Below are positions 23,440 through 32,826 of a stretch of DNA of 50,292 nucleotides, piece by piece. Location: contig NZ_JAHXZM010000010.1 of assembly GCF_019429535.1 (NCBI RefSeq), positions 1 to 50,292 of the forward strand, given 5' to 3'. The first letter of the stretch is position 1. Each line of letters begins with the position of its first letter. Under the pieces are notes generated by a model. It saw only the letters and a program-made list of their open reading frames with translations, made no database searches and was not told the DNA's origin. The translations under genes were made by a program, and so were the position numbers. This stretch comes from Sphingomonas citricola. Its GTDB lineage: Bacteria; Pseudomonadota; Alphaproteobacteria; Sphingomonadales; Sphingomonadaceae.

Positions 23440-23945
23440 TGCACGCTCCTCAATCGCGGCCGTTCACCCTCCCGGAGGAGGGTCGCCAGACGGTCGCGCC
23501 CCCGCGATATGCGCGACATTACCGTGCCCAGCGGCACGCCGACTACGGCAGCGACCTCCGCATAGGGCAGGCCCTCGACCGAGACCAGGAGCAGCACCGT
23601 TCGCTGTTCTTCAGGCAACGCATCAAGCGCGCGCAGCAGGTCGCGGTGGTGCAGGCCTGTGTCCTGATCGGCCGGGCGGCCGAGCGCGGCGTCGTCCACG
23701 AGGTGGAGCGGAACCGCCGTACCTCGCCGGCTATGCTGCCGCTGATGATCGACCAACAAATTGTGCAGGATCGCATAGACCCACGGGCGGACCTCCGCAC
23801 CCCGTCGCTGTCGCCAGCGCCCGACCGCGCGCTCCAGGCAATCCTGCACCACGTCATCCGCCATCACCCGGTCGCGCAACCACGACCGGGCATAGCGGCG
23901 CAGCCCGGGGATCAGCGGTTCGATCGCGGCGGCAAGCGGGTCCAT
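23436..23945 (-). CDS. ECF-type RNA polymerase sigma factor
   Basis: 169 aa. Region 2 is VMADDVVQDCLERAVGRWRQ and region 4 is LDALPEEQRTVLLLVSVEGL then PYAEVAAVVGVPLGTVMSRI. It starts one base after the stop of the beta-propeller gene, so it belongs to an operon DUF305 - propeller - sigma - anti-sigma. The signal sensed is not shown. Confidence 0.92.
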   Translation of the reverse strand: MDPLAAAIEPLIPGLRRYARSWLRDRVMADDVVQDCLERAVGRWRQRRGAEVRPWVYAILHNLLVDHQRQHSRRGTAVPLHLVDDAALGRPADQDTGLHHRDLLRALDALPEEQRTVLLLVSVEGLPYAEVAAVVGVPLGTVMSRISRGRDRLATLLREGERPRLRSVQ

Positions 23946-23946
23946 C

Positions 23947-25386
23947 TCAGTCGCGCTGCACCTGCACGATGCGCCCCGGCGCGCCGTTCACCACCTCCGC
24001 AACCGCCAGAAAGCGCCGGGGTGTCGCGGTGCTGCCCTGAACGATCTGGCGGATCGGACCCGATGCGTTGACGATCGCCGCACCTGCCGGGTTGCTCATG
24101 AAGTTCGCAAGCGGCTCTACAGCGCCGCTGCCGTCCGCATTGGCGGTCAGTACGAGCATGTAAGGCTTCTTGGGCTGCAAACCGGTAACGGCACTCTGCA
24201 CGACCTGAATGATGCCCTGGTCGAAGAGGGTGATGCTGCTTGCCGTACCTTTGCCGCCAATCGGCCCCATGGTCAGATGCAGCGCCTTGCCCGCTGTGCC
24301 GAGCGGCTGGAGATTGTCGGTGCCGGGGCCTGTCGGAACTGCGTTCGACACATAGGCGATCGCCTGCGGTGCCTGTCCGACCGGCACGGTAGCGACGACC
24401 GTGTTGCCGGCAGTGTCGATCGCGGCCAGCTCATCGGAATTCTCTAGCCCGACATAAACGCGCCGGCCGTCGCCCGATGGCCAAACACCGTGCGGCATCT
24501 TGCCGACCGGAATTGTTGCCACCGGCGTGAAGTCGGACGTGCGGAACACCTTGACCACATTCTCTCCGCCGACCGTCACATACGCGAACTGCCCCTTGGC
24601 CGTGCGGGCGAAATTGACATGGTTCGTGATAGGCCCGGTATCCAGCACCTTCAGGATCGCGAAGGGTGGCCGAGCATCGAATGCGACCGTCTTGCCGATG
24701 TCCTTCAGCGTAAACCACACTTGCTTGCCGTCCGGCGTCGCGGCGATGTTGGGGCAGAAGGGGCTTGGCTGCGCCACCTGTCCGACCTGCGCGTGGGTCG
24801 CGACATCGAACACAGCCAATACCGGATTGAACGAAGAGCAGACATAGCCGTACCGGCCATCGGGAGAGAAGATCGTCATGCCCGGACCACCGGGCGTCTT
24901 GATGCGCCCCGTCTCCTTGTACGTCGTGGGGTCGAGCACGGCGATATAATCCTCGCCGCGGACCGTGACCCACACCTCCTTGCCGTCCGGCGTGAAGAAC
25001 GCCTCGTGCGGACTGCGCCCGACATAGGTCGTGTGCTTGACGGTGTTGGTGGCGGTGTCGATCCACGACACGGCGTTCGATCCGATCGACACGACCGCCA
25101 AGGTCTTCCCGTCCGGCGAGAAGCCCAGGCCGTGAACCAGCACCTGTCCCTTGTAGAGCGGGGAGAAGTTCATCGGCTGGGGATCGCCGAGTTTGATGAC
25201 GCCGAGCAGCCGGTTGTCGGCCGGGTCGGTCACCGACACCGTGTTGGAGAATTGTTCAGACGCATAGACGCGGTCGCGGTGGCTGACGGGCATGTCCTTA
25301 GCGTTCCACGGCGCCTGCTGGGCCATGGCGAGGCCCGGTGCGGCGCTCATCAGCAAGGCGGCCGAGCGCAGGATGGTCCGGATCAT
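23947..25386 (-). CDS. Secreted YVTN/YncE-type beta-propeller protein
   Basis: 479 aa. Signal peptide MIRTILRSAALLMSAAPGLA, then a seven-bladed propeller with repeated units of the SPDGKTLAVVSIGSNAVSWI, TPDGKEVWVTVRGEDYIAVL and SGDGRRVYVGLENSDELAAI kind. The C-terminal 130 residues form a separate beta-rich region. It is periplasmic or cell-surface. Members are often linked to metal or redox systems but no enzymatic residues are seen. It lies between a DUF305 gene and a sigma factor. Confidence 0.88.
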   Translation of the reverse strand: MIRTILRSAALLMSAAPGLAMAQQAPWNAKDMPVSHRDRVYASEQFSNTVSVTDPADNRLLGVIKLGDPQPMNFSPLYKGQVLVHGLGFSPDGKTLAVVSIGSNAVSWIDTATNTVKHTTYVGRSPHEAFFTPDGKEVWVTVRGEDYIAVLDPTTYKETGRIKTPGGPGMTIFSPDGRYGYVCSSFNPVLAVFDVATHAQVGQVAQPSPFCPNIAATPDGKQVWFTLKDIGKTVAFDARPPFAILKVLDTGPITNHVNFARTAKGQFAYVTVGGENVVKVFRTSDFTPVATIPVGKMPHGVWPSGDGRRVYVGLENSDELAAIDTAGNTVVATVPVGQAPQAIAYVSNAVPTGPGTDNLQPLGTAGKALHLTMGPIGGKGTASSITLFDQGIIQVVQSAVTGLQPKKPYMLVLTANADGSGAVEPLANFMSNPAGAAIVNASGPIRQIVQGSTATPRRFLAVAEVVNGAPGRIVQVQRD

Positions 25387-25387
25387 G

Positions 25388-25771
25388 TCAGTGCTCCATA
25401 GGGCTATGGTGGTCGCCGCCCTGCGTCGGGGCTGGCGTCGAAGGCGGTAGCGGCTGGCCGATCGCCAGCTTCATGGCGGCGATCTCCTGCTGCTGATCGA
25501 TGATGATTTCCTGCGCGATGCGCTTGAGCTGCTCGTTATGGCCGTAGCGCAGCTCCGCCACCGCCATATCGATGGCACCCTGATGATGCGGAAGCATCAT
25601 CGCCACGAAGTCGCGGTCGACGTCACCGGACGGCTTGACCATCATGCCCGCCATCATCCGGTCCATCGCGACAGACATCATGGTAGCGTAGCCATCGGCG
25701 GGGGCGGCCGCGACTGCGCCGGTAAGTAGGGCCGAAGCCGTCAGACCCAGCATCCAATCTCGTCTACGCAT
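25388..25771 (-). CDS. DUF305 periplasmic protein
   Basis: 127 aa from ATG 25771 (MRRRDWMLGLTASALLTGAV); an in-frame ATG at 25786 is possible. The start resembles a Tat or Sec signal. DUF305 signature: FVAMMLPHHQGAIDMAVAEL and a helical, Met/His-rich body, ending in HHSPMEH. The domain is a ferritin-like helical bundle common in copper and metal resistance clusters. Three DUF305 proteins occur on this plasmid. Confidence 0.88.
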   Translation of the reverse strand: MRRRDWMLGLTASALLTGAVAAAPADGYATMMSVAMDRMMAGMMVKPSGDVDRDFVAMMLPHHQGAIDMAVAELRYGHNEQLKRIAQEIIIDQQQEIAAMKLAIGQPLPPSTPAPTQGGDHHSPMEH

Positions 25772-25887
25772 AAGCCTCCAGCGCATCGGTCTCGAAAGCG
25801 TAGACGATGCTCGTCGGGGTTTATTCCGTGGCCAAAGCCATTTTATCGGTCCTCACCAAAACGATAGTCTCATGCTTCTGCGGTTGG

Positions 25888-25916
25888 TTGACCGGGTCGC
25901 GGTCGGACAGCATATG
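25888..25916 (+). promoter_or_regulatory. Promoter of the fluoride operon
   Basis: TTGACC (25888-25893), 17-bp spacer, CATATG (25911-25916). A transcript would begin about 25923, two or three bases before the riboswitch. Confidence 0.6.
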
Positions 25917-25925
25917 CGCAGGCAC

Positions 25926-25988
25926 GGCGATGGATTTCCGCCGGGCCATTCGGTCGAACCGCCCTCGCAAGGGCCGATGATTCCTACC
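25926..25988 (+). ncRNA. Fluoride riboswitch (crcB motif)
   Basis: 63 nt upstream of the CLC gene. The 5' element GGCGATGGATTTCCGCC pairs GGCG (25926-25929) with CGCC (25939-25942). A junction with AACCGCCC follows, pairing to GGGC, and the conserved 3' element GATGATTCCTACC ends at 25988. These pieces correspond part by part to the fluoride aptamer (P1 stem, P3 stem, and the GAUG...CCUAC end). The loop/3' pseudoknot (GGATT with ATTCC) has one mismatch. The distance to GTG 26017 (28 nt) fits translational control. Confidence 0.88.
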
Positions 25989-26016
25989 AGGCGCCGCAAG
26001 GCAGCAAGGAGGAATC

Positions 26017-27375
26017 GTGCGCGCGACATTTCGCAATCTCTATGACCAGTTCAACATGGCAGCGTTCATTCGCGATCGCCGCACCCATGCCACGTCGGTA
26101 CTGCGGTGGGCTTTGATCCTGGTCCCGATGGCCGCAGCGGTGGGAACGCTCTGCGCGGCCTTCCTGCGGAGCCTCGACGCCGTAACCCGGCTTCGCTTCG
26201 CCTTTCCCTGGCTGCTCTACCTGCTGCCGATCGGCGGGTTCGTGGTCGGACTGCTCTACCATCTGACAGGGCGCTCGGTCGAAGGCGGCAACAACCTCAT
26301 CGTCGAGCAAATCCACGAACCGGGGGGCGGCGTGCCGCTGCGCATGGCTCCGCTCATCTTCTTCGGCACGGTCGTGACACATCTGTTCGGGGGATCGGCG
26401 GGACGTGAAGGCACCGCCGTGCAGTTGGGCGGCAGTCTTGCCAGCGGGTTTGGACGCGCGCTCAGATTGGATGCGGAAGCGACACGCACCCTCCTTATGA
26501 CCGGGATCGCGGCTGGGTTCGGCGCGGTCTTCGGGACGCCGATTGCGGGCGCGGTCTTTGCACTGGAGGTGCTGGCGATCGGTCGGGTCGAGTATCGCGC
26601 GCTGGTGCCATGCCTGGTCGCGGCGCTGGTCGGTGACTGGACCTGTCTTGCCTGGGGCATTCATCACGGCGTCTACCATGTCGATGCGCTGGTGCCGGTC
26701 GACGCGCTGCTCGTCGCCAAGGCCGGTGTCGCCGGCATTGCCTTCGGTCTGACCGGGCTGACCTTTGCCGAGGCCAATCACGCGCTGGGCGGATGGTTGA
26801 AGCGCGTGATCCCCTATGGCCCACTACGACCCGTTATCGGCGGGCTGGCCGTGATTGCGCTGGTCTGGCTGCTCGGAACCCGCGACTATCTTGGCCTGGG
26901 TACGCTCGCCGCGACACCGGACAGCCTGACCATCGCCAGCTTCTTTGGTCCCGATACGCACTCGTGGAGCTGGGCGCTGAAGCTGCTCTTTACCGTCGTG
27001 ACCCTGAGCGCGGGCTTCAAGGGGGGCGAGGTCACGCCGCTGTTCTTTATCGGCGCGGCGCTCGGCAATGCGCTCGCGCCGATGTTCGGAGTACCGTCGG
27101 GGCTATTCGCAGCGATCGGCTTCGTCGCGCTGTTCGCGGGCGCGGCCAACACACCGCTGGCTTGCACGTTCATGGGGATCGAGTTGTTCGGCGCGGCCTA
27201 TGCGGTGCCGATCGCAGTCGCGTGCTTCGTCGCCTACCTCTGCTCAGGCCACAACGGCATCTACCTGTCGCAGCGCGTCGCTGTGCCAAAGGTACCTGCC
27301 GCACACCTCACACCCGACGCGACCCTGCGCGATGCCCGCACGCACCGCGCTTCTCGCCGGCGCACGCGCGCCTGA
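26017..27375 (+). CDS. clcF: CLC-type fluoride/proton antiporter (CLC-F)
   Basis: 452 aa from GTG 26017 with AAGGAGGA just upstream. CLC motifs: the helix D motif is GGNNLIVEQ (residues 90-98) rather than the chloride-type [13 protein letters not shown] (129-136) carries the gating glutamate, and [20 protein letters not shown] replaces the chloride-type GIFAP. These differences mark the fluoride-exporting CLC-F clade. A fluoride riboswitch in front and a DUF190 gene behind support this. It expels fluoride from the cytoplasm. Confidence 0.9.
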   Translation: MRATFRNLYDQFNMAAFIRDRRTHATSVLRWALILVPMAAAVGTLCAAFLRSLDAVTRLRFAFPWLLYLLPIGGFVVGLLYHLTGRSVEGGNNLIVEQIHEPGGGVPLRMAPLIFFGTVVTHLFGGSAGREGTAVQLGGSLASGFGRALRLDAEATRTLLMTGIAAGFGAVFGTPIAGAVFALEVLAIGRVEYRALVPCLVAALVGDWTCLAWGIHHGVYHVDALVPVDALLVAKAGVAGIAFGLTGLTFAEANHALGGWLKRVIPYGPLRPVIGGLAVIALVWLLGTRDYLGLGTLAATPDSLTIASFFGPDTHSWSWALKLLFTVVTLSAGFKGGEVTPLFFIGAALGNALAPMFGVPSGLFAAIGFVALFAGAANTPLACTFMGIELFGAAYAVPIAVACFVAYLCSGHNGIYLSQRVAVPKVPAAHLTPDATLRDARTHRASRRRTRA

Positions 27376-27400
27376 TCCTGTTTCCTGTCGAAAGCCCGTC

Positions 27401-27784
27401 ATGCCCAATCGTTTCACCGTCCATCACCGCGAAGTCGGGATGCTGCGCATCTATCTGAAACCGTCCGACAAGATCGGCCCGCGTCGCTTCTGGGGGGCAA
27501 AGCCGCTCTATCGCGAGCTGATTCGCACCGCGAAGGCGGACGGCATCATCAACGCCGTCGCGCAAAATACCCATTACGGCTTCAGCAATCACGAACCGAT
27601 CCGGGAGAACGGCTCGGAAATTGCCGATCCGCATCTGACGATCTGTGTCGAACTGGTCGGCGATCGCGATCAGCTCGACCTCTTCTGTCGCCGGCATGGA
27701 GATCTGATCGGCGACAAGGTGATCGTCTACAAACGACTGGAGCATTGGACTATCACGCGCAAAACTGAGCTAACCAGAGCCTGA
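27401..27784 (+). CDS. DUF190 protein of the fluoride operon
   Basis: 127 aa from ATG 27401. DUF190 is a small PII-like domain often found with crcB; visible features are MLRIYLKPSDKIGPRRFWG, LIRTAKADGIINAVAQNTHY and DLIGDKVIVYKRLEHWTI. Longer upstream frames overlap the clcF gene. The role is unknown in detail; co-occurrence with fluoride exporters suggests regulation. Confidence 0.85.
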   Translation: MPNRFTVHHREVGMLRIYLKPSDKIGPRRFWGAKPLYRELIRTAKADGIINAVAQNTHYGFSNHEPIRENGSEIADPHLTICVELVGDRDQLDLFCRRHGDLIGDKVIVYKRLEHWTITRKTELTRA

Positions 27785-27837
27785 TCGGCGTTCCCGTAAA
27801 GGAACCTCCAACGGGACGGACCGGACCGGCATAAAAA

Positions 27838-27928
27838 TGCGCCCGATGAACGCCGGAGCTTTCCCAAAATATGTTCCCGAAATATGAGTCCCGAAATTCG
27901 CTGTTCGAGTTGGGATAACGGGACTCAT
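27838..27928. repeat. Possible res/operator site of the serine recombinase
   Basis: TTCCCAAAATATG, TTCCCGAAATATG and GTCCCGAAATTCG follow one another at 27861-27900, three related 13-mers. ATGAGTCCCG (27884-27893) is inverted at 27919-27928 as CGGGACTCAT, which contains the start codon. This resembles a recombination site and operator bound by the recombinase. Confidence 0.55.
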
Positions 27929-28496
27929 GCTGGTTGGTTATGCGCGTGTCTCGACGTCCGATCAGGACCTGACGCTGCAAACCGATGCGCTGACCAGAGC
28001 TGGGTGCGAAAAGCTGTTCACCGACAAGGTGAGCGGCGCAAAGCTGAACCGGCCCGGCCTGATCGAGGCCCTCAATTTCGTGCGGGCCGGCGACACGCTG
28101 GTCATCTGGAAGCTCGATCGGTTGGGCCGCTCGATCCAAGGCCTGATCGAACTGGCGGCCGACCTCTCGGCGCGCAAGGTCGATTTCCGGTCGCTGACGG
28201 ATGGGTTCGACACGTCCACGCCATCGGGCCGGCTGCTGTTCCATATCCTTGCCTCGGTCGCGGAAATGGAGCGCGAGCTGATAAAAGAACGGACCCTCGC
28301 CGGCCTAGCGGCAGCGCGTGCCAAGGGTGGCACCGGCGGGGGTCGCAAATCGGTGATGACGCCAGACATGCTCGACACTGCGCGCAAGCTGCTTGCGGCG
28401 GGCGACAGCCCCGCCAAGGTTGCCAAACTGCTGCAAGTCGGCCGCTCGACCTTCTACCGTCACTTCCCAGCCGGCGAACGACAGCCGGTGTCATAA
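27927..28496 (+). CDS. Serine recombinase/resolvase (Tn3/Pin type)
   Basis: 189 aa. The catalytic domain begins MLVGYARVSTSDQDLTLQTD with the nucleophile in RVSTSDQ (Ser9 of the VSTSD element), then GDTLVIWKLDRLGRSIQGLI and the Arg-rich LIKERTLAGLAAARAKG. A helix-turn-helix ends it (SPAKVAKLLQVGRSTFYRHF). No transposase or Tn3 ends lie beside it, so it is either a remnant of a transposon or a free-standing resolvase acting on the site in front of it. Confidence 0.92.
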   Translation: MLVGYARVSTSDQDLTLQTDALTRAGCEKLFTDKVSGAKLNRPGLIEALNFVRAGDTLVIWKLDRLGRSIQGLIELAADLSARKVDFRSLTDGFDTSTPSGRLLFHILASVAEMERELIKERTLAGLAAARAKGGTGGGRKSVMTPDMLDTARKLLAAGDSPAKVAKLLQVGRSTFYRHFPAGERQPVS

Positions 28497-28780
28497 CCGG
28501 ACGGTTTTGACACGTTTCTCGCGGTGGGCGCACTGATCCGCGCGCCCTCCAAGGCGGATTAACTGTCAGGTGGTGGAATAGGCCGCGCCCGCTTTGCGGA
28601 GCTGCGAAAGCGCCGGCGGCGATTAGCGCGCGACGCTTCCTTGACCGCTTGGGGGTCGTCCAAATCAATCATGCTGCTGGTCCTCGGAAAGGCGAGGCGC
28701 GCGAGCCGCGCCTATAATCCTGTTCCGAGCCGGAAGGTGTTGCGGACCTGGTTTTCCGGACCCGTTGCCTCGCTCTCGTC

Positions 28781-28800
28781 ATATCCACTATGTTGGATAT
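28781..28800. promoter_or_regulatory. ArsR operator
   Basis: ATATCCA (28781-28787) and TGGATAT (28794-28800) form an inverted repeat with a 6-base centre, ending directly at the arsR ATG. No Shine-Dalgarno sequence precedes the start, so a leaderless transcript is possible. The 284 bases upstream (28497-28780) hold no recognisable gene. Confidence 0.7.
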
Positions 28801-29133
28801 ATGGAAAACGATTCGGCCATTTCCGCTTTGAGCGCGCTCGCGCAAGCGACACGCCTCGATGTCTTCCGCCTGCTGGTGCGGCATGAACCGAACGGTATGG
28901 CAGCCGGCGACATAGCCCGTCAGCTTGATGTGCCGCAGAATACCATGTCCGCACATCTGGGCATCCTTGCGCGCGCGGGCCTCGTGCGGTCCGAACGTCG
29001 CAGTCGATCCATCATCTACTGCGCTGACCTGGACGGCCTACGTGCGCTCACCCTCTTCCTCGTCAAGGACTGCTGCGCCGGCAATGCCGAGCTGTGCGCG
29101 CCGCTCGTCGCGGAACTCGCCCCCTGCTGCTGA
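28801..29133 (+). CDS. arsR: ArsR arsenic-responsive repressor
   Basis: 110 aa from ATG 28801. The winged HTH is MAAGDIARQLDVPQNTMSAH, LGILARAGLVRSERRSRSII. Cysteines cluster at the C terminus: Cys91-Cys92, Cys99 and Cys109-Cys110, with no CxC in the DNA helix, so it belongs to the ArsR type that binds As(III) at the C-terminal site. It is the first gene of the ars operon and follows its own operator. Confidence 0.92.
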   Translation: MENDSAISALSALAQATRLDVFRLLVRHEPNGMAAGDIARQLDVPQNTMSAHLGILARAGLVRSERRSRSIIYCADLDGLRALTLFLVKDCCAGNAELCAPLVAELAPCC

Positions 29134-29144
29134 AAGGACGCTTC

Positions 29145-29572
29145 GTGCCTGTCGATATCGTCATTTACCACAATCCCGAGTGCGGCACGTCCCGCAACGC
29201 ACTCGCCATGATCCGCAATGCCGGCATCGAACCGCATGTGGTCGAGTATTTGAAGACGCCGCCCTCGCGTGCCCTGCTGGTCGAGCTGATCGATCGCGCC
29301 GGCATAGCGCCCCGCGAGCTCCTGCGAGAGAAGGGCACACCCTATGCGGAGCTGGGCCTGGGTGACACGTCGAAGTCCGACGACGCGCTGGTGGACGCGA
29401 TGATGGCGCATCCGATCCTCATCAACCGGCCTCTGGTCGTCTCGCCACTCGGCGTGAAGCTGTGCCGCCCCTCTGAAGCCGTCCTCGATCTGCTGCCAAG
29501 CGATCAGCTCGGCGCGTTTGCCAAGGAAGACGGTGAGCAAGTGGTGGACGCTTCGGGCCAGCGCGTCGTCTG

Positions 29573-29573
<1 letters not shown>
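29145..29573 (+). CDS. arsC: Glutaredoxin-coupled arsenate reductase ArsC
   Basis: 142 aa from GTG 29145, with AAAGGA at 29132-29137 as ribosome site. [20 protein letters not shown] carries the active cysteine (Cys12 in CGTSR). The rest is the normal ArsC fold ([40 protein letters not shown]). It reduces arsenate to arsenite using glutathione and glutaredoxin. It overlaps arsB by one base. Confidence 0.92.
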
Positions 29574-30855
<1,282 letters not shown>

Positions 30856-30859
<4 letters not shown>

Positions 30860-31179
30860 CTGCCCTGATCTACATCGGCGCGGCGCTTGCTGAGATTGCC
30901 GGATGCTTCGCATTCTGGGCGTGGCTCCGAATGGGCAGGGCGCCCCTCTGGCTGGTCCCCGGCGTTGCCTCCCTAATCCTTTTCGCCTGGCTTCTGACCC
31001 GCGTCGACAGTGATGCCGCGGGGCGGGCCTATGCCGCTTATGGCGGCATCTACATCTGCGCCTCCCTGCTCTGGCTGTGGAGTGTCGAGGGCGTCCGTCC
31101 CGATCGCTGGGATGTCGGCGGGGCCGCCCTCTGCCTTGTCGGAACCTGTTTGATCCTGCTCGGGCCTCGCGGCGCATGA
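30856..31179 (+). CDS. YnfA-family small membrane protein
   Basis: 107 aa from ATG 30856, overlapping arsB by 4 bp. [20 protein letters not shown] starts four helices; [19 protein letters not shown] and [20 protein letters not shown] are UPF0060/YnfA signatures. The family resembles small multidrug transporters. Here it is part of the ars operon, perhaps exporting an arsenical. Confidence 0.9.
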
Positions 31180-31610
31180 TGACGCCGATCGCCAGGCTTC
31201 TCCAAGCCAGCGACCTTGCTGAGCTGTCGCGGCACCTCGACGCCATGGGCTTGCCCAGCACCGATCTCGCGGAGCCTGACCGCGTGTTCTTCCGGTTCGA
31301 TGCGGATAGCCTAATTGGCTATGGTGGTCTGGAAGGCGAAGGAGCCGACCGTCTGCTCCGCTCCGTCCTCATCCTTCCCGATCGTCGGGGCGCCGGCATC
31401 GGCCGCGCGCTGGTCGCCGCGCTCGAACAAGAAGCTTGCACACTGGGCGTACAGCGACTCCATCTACTGACCACGACCGCGGCCCCGTTCTTCCGCATGC
31501 TCGGCTATGCGGCCGCCGATCGCCATTCGGCACCGTCCGCTATTGCCGCCACGCGCGAGTTCACCTCGCTCTGCCCCGCCTCCGCGACCTACCTCGTGAA
31601 AGCCCTCTGA
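31176..31610 (+). CDS. arsN2: GNAT acetyltransferase ArsN2
   Basis: 144 aa (ATG 31176 or 31179). GNAT fold with the acetyl-CoA loop [20 protein letters not shown] and [20 protein letters not shown] at the end. ArsN2 proteins next to arsH occur in many alphaproteobacterial ars operons. ArsN1 acetylates phosphinothricin-like arsenicals; the substrate of ArsN2 is less clear. It overlaps both neighbours. Confidence 0.85.
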   Translation: MMTPIARLLQASDLAELSRHLDAMGLPSTDLAEPDRVFFRFDADSLIGYGGLEGEGADRLLRSVLILPDRRGAGIGRALVAALEQEACTLGVQRLHLLTTTAAPFFRMLGYAAADRHSAPSAIAATREFTSLCPASATYLVKAL

Positions 31611-32365
31611 TGCCGCTTCGTACCCTTGCCGATTTGGATGTTCTGCCGGCACTCGATCCGGCGTTTATCCGTCATCGCCTCGCCGCGGATCTTGGGCCGA
31701 CCGAACCCGCTCCCCGCATCCTGCTGCTCTACGGCAGCCTGCGTGAGCGCTCCTTCTCGCGCCTAGCCGCGGAAGAAGCGGCGCGCTTGCTGCACCTGTT
31801 TGGCGCAGACACGCGCATCTTCGATCCTTCCACGCTGCCGCTGCCCGACCAAGTGGCGGGAGACGATCACCCGGCCGTTCACGAGTTACGCGAGCTATCA
31901 ATGTGGTCGGAGGGGCAGGTCTGGTGCAGCCCTGAGCGGCACGGCCAGATCACGGGCATCATGAAGGCGCAGATCGATCATCTGCCGCTCGAGATGAAGG
32001 GGATGCGGCCGACGCAGGGACGCACGCTCGCGGTGATGCAGGTGTCGGGCGGATCGCAATCGTTCAACGCAGTCAACACACTACGCCTGCTTGGCCGCTG
32101 GATGCGGATGTTCACGATCCCCAATCAATCATCGGTGGCGATGGCCTACAAGGAGTTCGACGAAGCTGGGCGCATGAAGCCGTCGAGCTATTACGACCGT
32201 ATCGTCGATGTAATGGAGGAGCTGGTGCGCTTCACCGTCCTGCTGCGCCCATATGCAACCCAGCTCGTCGACCGCTATTCCGAGCGCAGGCACGCCGGCG
32301 TGCCAGTCGACGTCAGAACCGATCTGTCGAGCATCGCCATCGCCCGAGCTGACGCTCAAGCGTGA
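31610..32365 (+). CDS. arsH: ArsH organoarsenical oxidase (NADPH-FMN flavoprotein)
   Basis: 251 aa. The flavodoxin-like FMN motif is [60 protein letters not shown] and [20 protein letters not shown] are ArsH signatures. It oxidises methylarsenite to the pentavalent form. It closes the ars operon and its end overlaps the convergent merR-like gene. Confidence 0.93.
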   Translation: MPLRTLADLDVLPALDPAFIRHRLAADLGPTEPAPRILLLYGSLRERSFSRLAAEEAARLLHLFGADTRIFDPSTLPLPDQVAGDDHPAVHELRELSMWSEGQVWCSPERHGQITGIMKAQIDHLPLEMKGMRPTQGRTLAVMQVSGGSQSFNAVNTLRLLGRWMRMFTIPNQSSVAMAYKEFDEAGRMKPSSYYDRIVDVMEELVRFTVLLRPYATQLVDRYSERRHAGVPVDVRTDLSSIAIARADAQA

Positions 32366-32763
32366 TCGAAAGCCGCCAGAATAGGGCACGGTCCCGCTGA
32401 TCCGTTTCCGCACTCGTGTGCGAGATGCCGCAGTGACGCGCGTACCCGCTCAAGCTCCTCGATCTTGGCGTCCAGCACCGTAATCCGCTCGCTGGCAAGC
32501 TCGCGTGCGCGTGCGCGATCGTCGGTCGCGTCGAGCGCCAGCAGCTCGCCGATCTGCTCCAGCGTGAAGCCGGCGCCCTGGGCCGATCGGATGAAGCGCA
32601 GCCGGCGAACATCCTCCGGGCCATAGCGGCGGATACCGCCCCCGGACCCGGAGTTTATCGGCCTGTCGGGCGTGTCGAGAAGACCTCGGCGCTGGTAGTA
32701 GCGGATCGTTTCCACGCCCACATCGCCTTCTCGAGCGAGCCCTGCGATCGTCATGCCGGTCAT
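32356..32763 (-). CDS. MerR-family regulator, Hg-MerR relative with an altered ligand
   Basis: 135 aa from ATG 32763; 32754 is an alternative. [35 protein letters not shown] and [18 protein letters not shown] follow the mercury MerR sequence closely. In Tn501 MerR three cysteines bind Hg. Here the helix-5 cysteine (in the HCEEAS position) is missing, and the remaining pair is C-x7-C ([14 protein letters not shown]), not C-x8-C. The effector therefore may be a different soft metal or a thiol. It faces the operator 32767-32797. Confidence 0.88.
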   Translation of the reverse strand: MTGMTIAGLAREGDVGVETIRYYQRRGLLDTPDRPINSGSGGGIRRYGPEDVRRLRFIRSAQGAGFTLEQIGELLALDATDDRARARELASERITVLDAKIEELERVRASLRHLAHECGNGSAGPCPILAAFDHA

Positions 32764-32766
32764 GCC

Positions 32767-32797
32767 TTGACTCCGTACTATAGTACGGATGCCATAT
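32767..32797 (+). promoter_or_regulatory. mer-type promoter/operator
   Basis: TTGACT (32767-32772) directly precedes the dyad CCGTACTATAGTACGG (32773-32788); the spacer is 19 bp and ends at CCATAT (32792-32797). The mer operator of Tn501 has the same TTGACT, the same arms CCGTAC/GTACGG and the same spacing, with ATGA in the centre. It directs transcription toward the glutaredoxin-MauE gene. Confidence 0.85.
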
Positions 32798-32826
32798 AGG
32801 TCGGGCACAGAGGCCGGAGAAGACGA

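Noticed and set aside
27785..28800. Complete Tn3-family transposon
   Set aside because: A resolvase-like gene exists but no transposase or 38-bp terminal repeats were found around it.
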